The notes beneath the pieces were generated by a model. It did not search any database. It was given only the letters and a program-made list of their open reading frames with translations, and was not told the DNA's origin. A DNA stretch of 62,330 nucleotides from Ignavibacteriota bacterium (GTDB taxonomy: Bacteria > Bacteroidota > Ignavibacteria > UBA10030): contig JAKEEG010000066.1 of assembly GCA_022616555.1 (NCBI GenBank), positions 65,702-128,031 on the forward strand, in the 5' to 3' direction. The translations under genes were made by a program, and so were the position numbers. Positions 15,784 to 22,660 of this stretch are shown one piece after another; the stretch's first letter is position 1, and the number at the start of each line of letters is the position of its first letter.

Positions 15784-18780
15784 ATGAAATTCTTCTTTAC
15801 AGTTAGGATTACTGTTCCCCTACTTCTTATTCCGTTCCTTCTTCTCGCACAGAGCGAGCAACGGACTTTTCAGGGCGTTCCGGTTCGTGGATTCGTTATT
15901 GACCATTGGGGAATGAACCAGGGCTTGCCGCAGAATTCCGTGAACTCAATCTGTCAGACGTGGGACGGCTACCTCTGGCTGGCGACTTATGGCGGGTTGG
16001 TTCGATTTGATGGTGTGCAATTCACTGTGTTCGACCGTTTCAATACGCCCGGAATGAAAGCCGATCGGTGCACTGGGCTCTACGAAGACACACAAGGTCG
16101 CCTCTGGATCGGTACTGAAAGCGGGCTCATCCTTTACGCAGGCGGCACGTTCAAAACATATCTTAGCGAGGATGGATTGCCATCCGATCTTATAACAAAA
16201 GTTATAGAAGATCACCGCGGAGTAGTGTGGGCTCTGACAGGTGGGTTGCCGGCGTACTTTCGCGATGACCGATTCTATACAATCAACCCTGTTCGATCCG
16301 GACGCGGGATGGAACAAATGCTGCTTGACAACAATTCATTTTTGACGTGGGGAAAATCCCGAGTTTTTGCCATCAAGGGTGACTCCGCGTTTGTTGTTAT
16401 GGAACCAAAGGACTTTGAACGTCTGGGAGGTGATCTCCGCGACATTATAAGGGATAAGGAAGGCGCTGTTTGGGTCGCTCTCAGCCCCGGTGGAGTTCTT
16501 CGATTTACCCCGGGCAGGCTCAAGCGATTTCGGACGGAAAACGGTTTGGCTTCACGCTATGCGCACAGGCTTTTCCTCGAATCGAATGGCGATGTCTGGG
16601 TAGCGACTTACGAGGGCATTTCTGTTATCTCTAAAGATTCAGTCATCTCCATAACACGAGCTGACGGGCTGGTGGACGGCCAAGTGAATACCATCACCAA
16701 AGATCGGGAGGGAAATATCTGGGTGGGAATGCCAACAGGAGGCCTTCACCGGTTACGAAGAGGGCTCTTCAAGGTGCTTGCCAAAGAGCAAGGACTCTCG
16801 ACGGAAGCAATTCTTTCCCTCTGTCAGCGGCGAGACGGCTCCCTGTTGGTTGGAACAAGCTGTGGCGGGATGTACGAGATCTGGAACGGCAAGGTGGAAT
16901 TCTCGGCTCTCAACAGACTGACGACGAATATGTGCAATTGGTCAGTGTTCGAGGATAGTAAGGGACGGATCTGGCTTGATGCCTCAGGTCTGGTTCTGAT
17001 CGAGCGGAACAAAACAAAGACATTCGATACAATAAACGAAAGGGTATTTGCTCTTTACGAAGACAGGAAGAAGCGCATGTGGGCTGGAACAGCCAATGGA
17101 CTATTCTATCTGGCTGAAGAGAAGGGCCAGCAATGGAAGAGAATCGAAGGCCTCTCCAACAATGACGTTCGGGCTCTTCATGAAGATAGCCGTGGTAACC
17201 TCTGGGTCGGAACTGTGGCAGGGCTCAATAAGCTGGCCGGTGATTCGATTATTTCATTCACAGCGATTCCCGGCCTCGCGAGCCACTATTTCCGGTCGAT
17301 TCACGAAAGTGAAGACGGGACGCTCTGGTTTGGAAGCTACGGCGGCGGCATCGTTCGGTTGAAGAACGGTCGCTTCTCCGTTATAACGACCCGGGAAGGC
17401 CTGTTTGATAACATCGTCTCGCACATTGTTGAAGACCAGTTTGGCGGTTTTTGGATAGGATGCAATCGCGGTATCTTCCGCACATCGCGCCGAATGCTAG
17501 ACGATCTGGCCGACGGGAAACTTCAAAGGATTACGGTGCAGTCGTTTGACAAAGCAGATGGCTTGAGGAACGTAGAGACGAACGGCGGGTTTCAACCAAA
17601 TGCGATCCGCATAGCAGACGGAAGGATTCTCTTCCCGACCATTGAAGGCATTGCGATCGTCGACCCTCGCGATCTTCAGACGAACTCCCTCGTTCCGAAT
17701 GTTGTCATCGAAAAAGTGTACACACGCGCTGGTGCATTTCACCCAGATTCCCTCCCTGAAATCGAGCATGAGGATGCGACCCTTGAAATACAGTATACGG
17801 CGCTCAGCTTTGTCAATCCCCAAAAGGTTTTCTTCAAACATAAATTGGAAGGGGAAGATGGTTGGTCGGAGACACGCACACTACGGTCAGCCTTTTACAC
17901 AAGCTTATCTCCGGGCACGCATACGTTTCAGGTTGTTGCTCGCAACAACGACGGCGTTTGGAATGAGGAGGGTGCGACAGTCAAGCTTGTCATTTTACCG
18001 CCATATTGGATGACCTGGTGGTTCCGTACTGGGGTAGCTCTCACCATCCTTTCGATCAGCGTATTGCTCGTCAACCTGAGGTTTCGTTCCCTTAAACAGA
18101 AAACAATCCGCCAGGAGGAAATCTCACAGCGTCTCATTGAAACTCAGGAACAGGAACGAACACGCATCGCACGGGAGATGCACGACAGTTTAGGGCAAGA
18201 GCTCCTTCTCGTCAAGAACCGAGCACAAATGGGGGCGCAGAGTGATGATCCAAAGGCACGTCGTCAGTTTGAGCAGATCTCGTCCTTGGTATCGGCAGTG
18301 CTTAAGTCTGTGCGCCAGATCTCCCACGATCTCCGCCCTCCCGAGCTCGACCAACTGGGACTCACGGAAACGCTGCGTTCGCTTCACGAATCGGTTCGGG
18401 ACTCAACAACGATCACTGTAAGCGAACATCTGGAGAATATTGATGGCATGTTCCCGAAGGAATCGGAGATCAATGTCGTGAGAATTGTTCAGGAGGGGCT
18501 GAACAACATTTTAAAGCATTCAGCGGCGACTGAGGTTTTGTCTAACATTTCGATCCAGGATGGAACAGTGATTATCCTTCTGCACGATAACGGAAAAGGA
18601 TTCGATGTGAAAGGCATAAACAAGCAGCAAAAAGCGGGGCTGGGTCTTACAAATATCAGAGAGCGTGTCAGAATTCTTGGGGGGACGTTTGCGATTGACT
18701 CATCTCCAGTGAAAGAAACTGCAGTGGAGATTCATATCCCGCTTTCCTCTTCTGGCTCGCAGGGTGTTAATAGACGTTAA
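15784..18780 (+). CDS. Beta-propeller sensor histidine kinase (triad 1)
   Basis: Membrane sensor kinase of 998 residues. A signal peptide covers about 1-22. A large periplasmic part of Reg_prop beta-propeller repeats follows (about 35-630), with repeated motifs such as DxxGxLWIGT, EDSRGNLWVGTVAGLNKL and ITKDREGNIWVGMPTGGL. Then come a Y_Y_Y Ig-like domain (about 637-740, ending FQVVARNNDGVWNEEGA...LPPYW), one transmembrane helix (about 745-768) and a HisKA_3 kinase domain with the phosphate-accepting H800 in EQERTRIAREMHDSLGQE. The ATPase N and G boxes are QEGLNNILKHS, DNGKGFD and GLGLTNIRERV. This is the arrangement of Bacteroidetes hybrid sensors, but with a separate NarL-type regulator, encoded by the next gene. 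The signal sensed is unknown. It is paralogous to 22661-25609. Confidence 0.9.
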   Translation: MKFFFTVRITVPLLLIPFLLLAQSEQRTFQGVPVRGFVIDHWGMNQGLPQNSVNSICQTWDGYLWLATYGGLVRFDGVQFTVFDRFNTPGMKADRCTGLYEDTQGRLWIGTESGLILYAGGTFKTYLSEDGLPSDLITKVIEDHRGVVWALTGGLPAYFRDDRFYTINPVRSGRGMEQMLLDNNSFLTWGKSRVFAIKGDSAFVVMEPKDFERLGGDLRDIIRDKEGAVWVALSPGGVLRFTPGRLKRFRTENGLASRYAHRLFLESNGDVWVATYEGISVISKDSVISITRADGLVDGQVNTITKDREGNIWVGMPTGGLHRLRRGLFKVLAKEQGLSTEAILSLCQRRDGSLLVGTSCGGMYEIWNGKVEFSALNRLTTNMCNWSVFEDSKGRIWLDASGLVLIERNKTKTFDTINERVFALYEDRKKRMWAGTANGLFYLAEEKGQQWKRIEGLSNNDVRALHEDSRGNLWVGTVAGLNKLAGDSIISFTAIPGLASHYFRSIHESEDGTLWFGSYGGGIVRLKNGRFSVITTREGLFDNIVSHIVEDQFGGFWIGCNRGIFRTSRRMLDDLADGKLQRITVQSFDKADGLRNVETNGGFQPNAIRIADGRILFPTIEGIAIVDPRDLQTNSLVPNVVIEKVYTRAGAFHPDSLPEIEHEDATLEIQYTALSFVNPQKVFFKHKLEGEDGWSETRTLRSAFYTSLSPGTHTFQVVARNNDGVWNEEGATVKLVILPPYWMTWWFRTGVALTILSISVLLVNLRFRSLKQKTIRQEEISQRLIETQEQERTRIAREMHDSLGQELLLVKNRAQMGAQSDDPKARRQFEQISSLVSAVLKSVRQISHDLRPPELDQLGLTETLRSLHESVRDSTTITVSEHLENIDGMFPKESEINVVRIVQEGLNNILKHSAATEVLSNISIQDGTVIILLHDNGKGFDVKGINKQQKAGLGLTNIRERVRILGGTFAIDSSPVKETAVEIHIPLSSSGSQGVNRR

Positions 18781-18916
18781 CGAATAAAGGATTCGTTGAT
18801 AATTTTCACTCATTTTAGTATACTGATTGAACCCTGAATCGAGATGCACTACTTGTTCTCAACAGCTTGTTATATTTTGCACACACAGAGAGAAAAAGCA
18901 GGCCGGTTTTTCTTTC

Positions 18917-19585
18917 ATGGACTTTCTCATGAGCGCTGCTGACACCACCACCCTCCTGCTTGCCGACGATCACCCGCTCATGCGTAAAGGGCTGAGGGAG
19001 GTCATTGAAGAGGATGGGCGATATACCATTGTTGCTGAAGCGGGTGATGGGGTGAAAGCGCTCGAGCTCGTCGAGCAGCATCAGCCATCCATCGCCATCT
19101 TGGATATCGACATGCCCCGGCTCGGGGGCTTGGAACTAGCTCATACCATTCTTTCGAAAAAAATCCCCGTTGATATTATTATCCTTACAATGCACGATAA
19201 ACAGAATGTCTTTAATAGAGCAATGGATTTGGGTGTGATGGGATATGTAGTAAAGGATAGCGCTTTAACAGACATTCTTGACGCAATCACGTCAGTCGCT
19301 TTGGGAGGCCACTACATCAGCCCCTCTCTTTCCGGTCTGCTGCTCAAGCGTTCGCATTCCAGGGAAACCGAAGAAGAGCGGGCAATACTGGCACTCCTCA
19401 CACCGACCGAAAGAAAAATCCTAAGACTGATCGCGGAAGAAAGAACAACGAAAGAAATCGCGGATCAACTTTTTGTTAGTTCACGAACTATTGATACCCA
19501 TCGCGCGCATATTTGCTCGAAACTTGATCTCCATGGACCCACCGCGCTCCTACGGTTTGCATTAGAGAACAGAGCTAAGTTATAG
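18917..19585 (+). CDS. NarL/FixJ-type response regulator (triad 1)
   Basis: DNA-binding partner of the upstream kinase. The receiver begins TTLLLADDHPLMRKG, with phosphoacceptor D63 in AILDIDMPRLGG and the conserved T and K in IILTMHD and VKDSA. A LuxR-type helix-turn-helix follows, LTPTERKILRLIAEERTTKEIADQLFVSSRTIDTHRAHICSKL. The start is uncertain: ATG 18917 and ATG 18929 both lie just before the receiver and neither has a Shine-Dalgarno; the longer frame from 18827 has no family support. It lies about 140 bp after the kinase, so is probably cotranscribed with it. Confidence 0.88.
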   Translation: MDFLMSAADTTTLLLADDHPLMRKGLREVIEEDGRYTIVAEAGDGVKALELVEQHQPSIAILDIDMPRLGGLELAHTILSKKIPVDIIILTMHDKQNVFNRAMDLGVMGYVVKDSALTDILDAITSVALGGHYISPSLSGLLLKRSHSRETEEERAILALLTPTERKILRLIAEERTTKEIADQLFVSSRTIDTHRAHICSKLDLHGPTALLRFALENRAKL

Positions 19586-19733
19586 AGGCGAGGATTACTG
19601 CCCTTCTCCACAGCAACGAAAAGGCGCCGTTTCGCTGTTCCAACATTTTCTTCATCCGATAACTCTTTATTTCTACCTCTTTTCAATCCGGATTTTTCCC
19701 CTCTATCATTAATTTTCTTCATCGCTTCCGATA

Positions 19734-19769
19734 TACGTACCTCTACGTACAAAAATACGCAGCGCTACG
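19734..19769 (+). promoter_or_regulatory. Phased TACG repeats, candidate regulator-binding site
   Basis: TACG occurs at 19734, 19744, 19756 and 19766, i.e. spacings of 10, 12 and 10 bp on one strand, one DNA turn apart. Part forms the imperfect palindrome CTACGTA-CAAAAA-TACGCAG. It lies about 105 bp before the stand-alone receiver gene and downstream of a NarL-type regulator gene, so it is a plausible binding site for that family (NarL boxes are TACnnnT-like). Confidence 0.4.
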
Positions 19770-19874
19770 GATTGAATGACCGCCATTTCTGCTGTTAATT
19801 GTTCGTGCACAGCGATTTGTAAGAGTAAAAACTACTAAGATCATCGATATGTTTTGTGAACGCTACTTTTCTTC

Positions 19875-20222
19875 ATGCACGTGACTATTCTGATTGTAGA
19901 TGATAACGCTGCAATAAGGGGGATGATTAAATCAACCGTATGTTGGGATGATGATACAATCATTGAGTGTGAGGATGGTAGCGAAGCCCTGGATGCATAC
20001 ATAAAATACCGGCCGGACTATGTGCTGATGGATATTCGGATGAAGCAGACGAATGGAATTACAGCAACAGCGCAAATACATGCATTCGACCCGGGCGCAA
20101 AAGTCATTATGGTTACCGATTTTGATTCTCCGTCCTTTCGGCACGCCGCCAAGAAAGCGGGTGCAACGGGTTTTGTAGCCAAAGAACAGATGCAAGATTT
20201 ACGACGGCTTCTTCGTCCGTAA
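19875..20222 (+). CDS. Stand-alone receiver (CheY-like) protein, triad 1
   Basis: 115-residue single receiver domain with no output domain. The acidic pair is in ILIVDDNAAIRG, phosphoacceptor D53 is in YVLMDIRMKQTNG, and T and K are in IMVTDFD and FVAKEQ. It probably acts as a phosphate sink or protein-interaction switch for the neighbouring kinase. It lies 289 bp after the NarL-type regulator gene, behind its own upstream region with phased TACG repeats. A close homologue occupies the same position in triad 2 (26461-26829). Confidence 0.85.
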   Translation: MHVTILIVDDNAAIRGMIKSTVCWDDDTIIECEDGSEALDAYIKYRPDYVLMDIRMKQTNGITATAQIHAFDPGAKVIMVTDFDSPSFRHAAKKAGATGFVAKEQMQDLRRLLRP

Positions 20223-20225
20223 TCT

Positions 20226-20299
20226 CAACAACGGCACCTTGTTGTATTCCATTATACTGGGAGGTTGATGGAAACAGCACGGTGCCTTGTTGGTTTTAT
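20226..20299 (+). terminator. Terminator-like structure with two alternative pairings
   Basis: CAACAA (20226-20231) can pair locally with TTGTTG (20239-20244). Alternatively CAACAA-c-GGCACC (20226-20238) pairs with GGTGCC-TTGTTG (20281-20292), which is followed by GTTTTAT. It begins four bases after the receiver stop codon. Confidence 0.4.
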
Positions 20300-20422
20300 C
20301 TCTTCCGCTATAGAGTCTTCATATTCCTCTCATATTTCCTACTATTTACCAGTTTCAACTTTCTTAAGCCGCGACTAAAAGCGTCGTGACGAGTACTGTG
20401 GAAGTTCAGATGTGATAACTGG

Positions 20423-20462
20423 GTAAAAACAAAAATTCCCTCCCTGAAAATAGGGAGGGAAT
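20423..20462 (-). terminator. Rho-independent terminator of tRNA-Leu
   Basis: Perfect 11-bp stem, 20435-20445 with 20452-20462 (ATTCCCTCCCT and its complement), and a 6-base loop. On the minus strand it is followed by TTTTTGTTTTT. It lies 12 bases beyond the tRNA 3' end. Confidence 0.85.
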
Positions 20463-20474
20463 AGTGTTTGACCG

Positions 20475-20558
20475 TGCCCGGAACAGGACTTGAACCTGCA
20501 CGACCTTGCGGCCACTAGCTCCTGAAGCTAGCGCGTCTGCCAATTTCGCCATCCGGGC
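20475..20558 (-). tRNA. tRNA-Leu(CAG)
   Basis: Class II tRNA with a long variable arm. Acceptor GCCCGGA pairs with TCCGGGC. The anticodon arm is CTAGC-TTCAGGA-GCTAG with anticodon CAG. The T arm contains GGTTCAAGTCC and the discriminator is A. CCA is not encoded. Confidence 0.95.
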
Positions 20559-20564
20559 GGAATA

Positions 20565-20595
20565 AAAATATAGAGAAGAATTAGGAGGGATTCAA
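20565..20595 (-). promoter_or_regulatory. Bacteroidota-type promoter of tRNA-Leu
   Basis: On the minus strand TTG (20595-20593), a 20-base spacer and TATATTTT (20572-20565), ending 7 bases before the tRNA. The spacing is identical to the tRNA-Val promoter. Its -33 region (GACTCTCCCTTGAATC) is nearly repeated upstream of the tsdA-like gene. Confidence 0.6.
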
Positions 20596-20674
20596 GGGAG
20601 AGTCCTGATTGATTTCTTATTTTTATCATAAGTTGTTATGAGCATATCTGCCTCGCGTTATTGATTTACTTCAG

Positions 20675-20706
20675 TTTGCTTGCCATTTTTTTTTGTGATA
20701 ACTTTA
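20675..20706 (+). promoter_or_regulatory. Promoter of the DsrE-like gene
   Basis: TTTG (20675-20678), 20 bases, TAACTTTA (20699-20706): a good match to the Bacteroidota -33/-7 consensus. It sits in a block (TCAGTTTGCTTGCCAT ... TTTTTGTnATAACTT) almost repeated before the sensor kinase gene at 22661. Confidence 0.6.
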
Positions 20707-20731
20707 GCCCCAATGTTTCTTATCTATAATT

Positions 20732-20739
20732 AAAGGAGG
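20732..20739 (+). promoter_or_regulatory. Shine-Dalgarno AAAGGAGG
   Basis: Strong site 7 bases before ATG 20747, fixing the start of the Tat-signal protein. Confidence 0.65.
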
Positions 20740-20746
20740 GGTTGTT

Positions 20747-21433
20747 ATGTTTTCACAAAAAATACTTTCCAATAGGCGCCGCTTTTTAGGTAGCCTTGCA
20801 TCCGGCGCAGCTTCATTGGGTTTGGCATCACTTGCAGATCCACTCCAGGCTATTGCAGCGCCGATGAATCCCGTGCTCAGTCCGGATGGAAAATCGTTGG
20901 ACGAATGGCTCGACGGAATTAAAGGGAAGCACAAACAGGTCTTTGATTCCATGATGCCGGAAAACGGCATTCCACTTGCGTGGGCGCGTGTGTTCCTCAT
21001 GACAAATAAATCAGTCGGCGTACCGGAGTCTGATTGTTCTGCTGTACTTATCCTGCGTCATGAATCGATTCCGCTGGCTATGGAAACTCGGCTTTGGGAA
21101 AAATATAAGTTTGGCGAAATGTTTCACCTCAATGATCCGGAAACAAAAGCTCCTTCCGTCAGGAATATGTTTTGGGAACCGAAGCCGAACTCGCTGCCGT
21201 TGCCGGGAATGGGGATCAATGAACTACTTGCCAGCGGCGTGCTGGTCGGTGTCTGCGATATGGCATTGACAGTATATAGCAGAGGTGTTGCAGCAAAAAT
21301 GAACATATCGCCCGATGAATGTAAAAAGGACTGGGTCGCGGGCGTGTTCCCGGGAATTCACATAGTCCCTTCCGGCGTCCTCGCGATCAATCGTGCTCAA
21401 GAGCGTGGATGCACATACTGCTGGGCTGGTTGA
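20747..21433 (+). CDS. Tat-exported DsrE/DsrF-like protein
   Basis: 228-residue exported protein. The N-terminus NRRRFLGSLASGAASLGLASLADPLQAIAA is a twin-arginine signal. The mature part has a DsrE-like pattern: ARVFLMTN, SAVLILRHESIPLAM, ELLASGVLVGVCDMALTVYSRGVAAKM and HIVPSGVLAINRAQERGCTYCWAG. DsrE-type proteins handle sulfur or polysulfide on cysteines; here the candidates are the cysteine in VGVCDMAL and the pair in GCTYC. It faces the convergent tsdA-like gene 49 bp away, which supports a role in periplasmic sulfur chemistry. Export by Tat fits a folded or cofactor-bearing protein. The fold assignment is by pattern only. Confidence 0.6.
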   Translation: MFSQKILSNRRRFLGSLASGAASLGLASLADPLQAIAAPMNPVLSPDGKSLDEWLDGIKGKHKQVFDSMMPENGIPLAWARVFLMTNKSVGVPESDCSAVLILRHESIPLAMETRLWEKYKFGEMFHLNDPETKAPSVRNMFWEPKPNSLPLPGMGINELLASGVLVGVCDMALTVYSRGVAAKMNISPDECKKDWVAGVFPGIHIVPSGVLAINRAQERGCTYCWAG

Positions 21434-21482
21434 GCCAATGACGTCCGAAGAAACTTATGATCCTGCGGGATGCTGTGGTGGG

Positions 21483-22478
21483 CTATTTTTTTGAGAGCGG
21501 GTTCTGAGAATAGAGTTTCTTGTAGTACACAGCGTCAACCGGAATTTTTGCAGTGAGATAGTCTTGATCTTGATAAGGGAAGTGTGGCCTGGGCTGCGAC
21601 GTGATATATGCAGCAATGTGTTGGGCTTCTTCGGATGTAAGACTGCCGGGGTTCATATACGGCATCCAATTAAGGATGAAGCCGGCCAGTGTGTATGTGC
21701 GCGCTGCGCCGGCTCCGTCGTTCCATGATTCTGGTCCCCACAGAGGTCCGGGCCGTTTATCTCCGATAAACATTCCCTGCCCGTCTTCCCCATGGCAGTT
21801 CGCGCACTTTTCAAGAAAGAGTTGTTGGCCAAGACGTGAGTCTAATTTTTCCAGCGGAATGCGAGCCGATGCCGGCAACGTGTTTTGCCCGCGCCACGGA
21901 AGTGTGCTGTCGATATCACGATTCCATGAAAGCCACCTGATGTAAGCAGCGAGGTCCTGGATTTCACCGCTTACAGGAGATAGTGTCGCTCCGTCCAACT
22001 CGTTTTCGTGGTGAAGCACAACATGTTGATTCATGCGCCCCGTTGCGTTGATACTTCTCAGCATACAGCCCACGATCCGCTCTTCAAGCGTAAACAAGCG
22101 GCCTGAGCGGGGATTGTATTCAGGGAATACTTTATCCACGCCGACAAGAGGCAGCGCCTTCTCACGTTGGCCCCCATTGGGATGGCAATGATTGCACGTC
22201 ACTTTCCCGCCAGCAAAGCGCTCGGCTTGCGCATACGTGTCTGTAAAGAGCAAGAACCCTCGCAACACCTGAAGAGCAACTTGCGGGCTTAACCCAGTAG
22301 TATCGACTCTTGGGTCCCTGGGGAATTCCCACCCCCGCGCTAACGAGGCGGAATCAGGGACCAACAAATTCCAGCTGAGGGGATTGTCGGAAGCTGTTTG
22401 TTGGGTGGAACTCTGACGGTTTCCAATGACGGAAACAGCGATAACGATTATGCTCCAAGTGACCAGTTTATTCAACAT
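21483..22478 (-). CDS. tsdA: Thiosulfate dehydrogenase TsdA-like diheme cytochrome c
   Basis: Probably oxidises two thiosulfates to tetrathionate (or the reverse) in the periplasm. 331 residues with an N-terminal export segment and two heme sites, CNHCH (95-99) and CANCH (225-229). C138 in EERIVGCMLRSIN matches the cysteine that ligates the active-site heme iron in TsdA. Flanking family blocks are FPEYNPRSGRLFTLEERI, GPLWGPESWNDGAGAARTYTLAGFI and NPGSLTSEEAQHIAAYITSQPRPHFPYQDQDY. It is transcribed away from the second sensor kinase gene and toward the DsrE-like gene. A weak TTG-N20-TAACATGG promoter lies upstream. Confidence 0.82.
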   Translation of the reverse strand: MLNKLVTWSIIVIAVSVIGNRQSSTQQTASDNPLSWNLLVPDSASLARGWEFPRDPRVDTTGLSPQVALQVLRGFLLFTDTYAQAERFAGGKVTCNHCHPNGGQREKALPLVGVDKVFPEYNPRSGRLFTLEERIVGCMLRSINATGRMNQHVVLHHENELDGATLSPVSGEIQDLAAYIRWLSWNRDIDSTLPWRGQNTLPASARIPLEKLDSRLGQQLFLEKCANCHGEDGQGMFIGDKRPGPLWGPESWNDGAGAARTYTLAGFILNWMPYMNPGSLTSEEAQHIAAYITSQPRPHFPYQDQDYLTAKIPVDAVYYKKLYSQNPLSKK

Positions 22479-22540
22479 AGATCAAATCAAAGTCGTGTCA
22501 GCTCGCCGACAGTTTTCTTAGTAGGACGGGAATAAGTTTT

Positions 22541-22571
22541 CCATGTTAAATAAGAATTTATGCAGATTCAA
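22541..22571 (-). promoter_or_regulatory. Possible promoter of tsdA-like gene
   Basis: On the minus strand TTG (22571-22569), 20 bases, TAACATGG (22548-22541); the -7 box deviates at two positions from TAnnTTTG. The -33 region GACTCTACCTTGAATC matches the tRNA-Leu promoter at 15 of 16 bases. Confidence 0.35.
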
Positions 22572-22605
22572 GGTAGAGTCTTTTTAGGCTGTTATTCCAC
22601 ATCAG

Positions 22606-22637
22606 TTTGCTTGCCATCGCTTTTTGTAATAACTTCA
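22606..22637 (+). promoter_or_regulatory. Promoter of the second sensor kinase
   Basis: TTTG (22606-22609), 20 bases, TAACTTCA (22630-22637), predicting a leader of about 17 bases before GTG 22661. The block is shared with the DsrE-like gene promoter. Confidence 0.55.
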
Positions 22638-22660
22638 CAGCCTAATAACCCCGGCGCATA

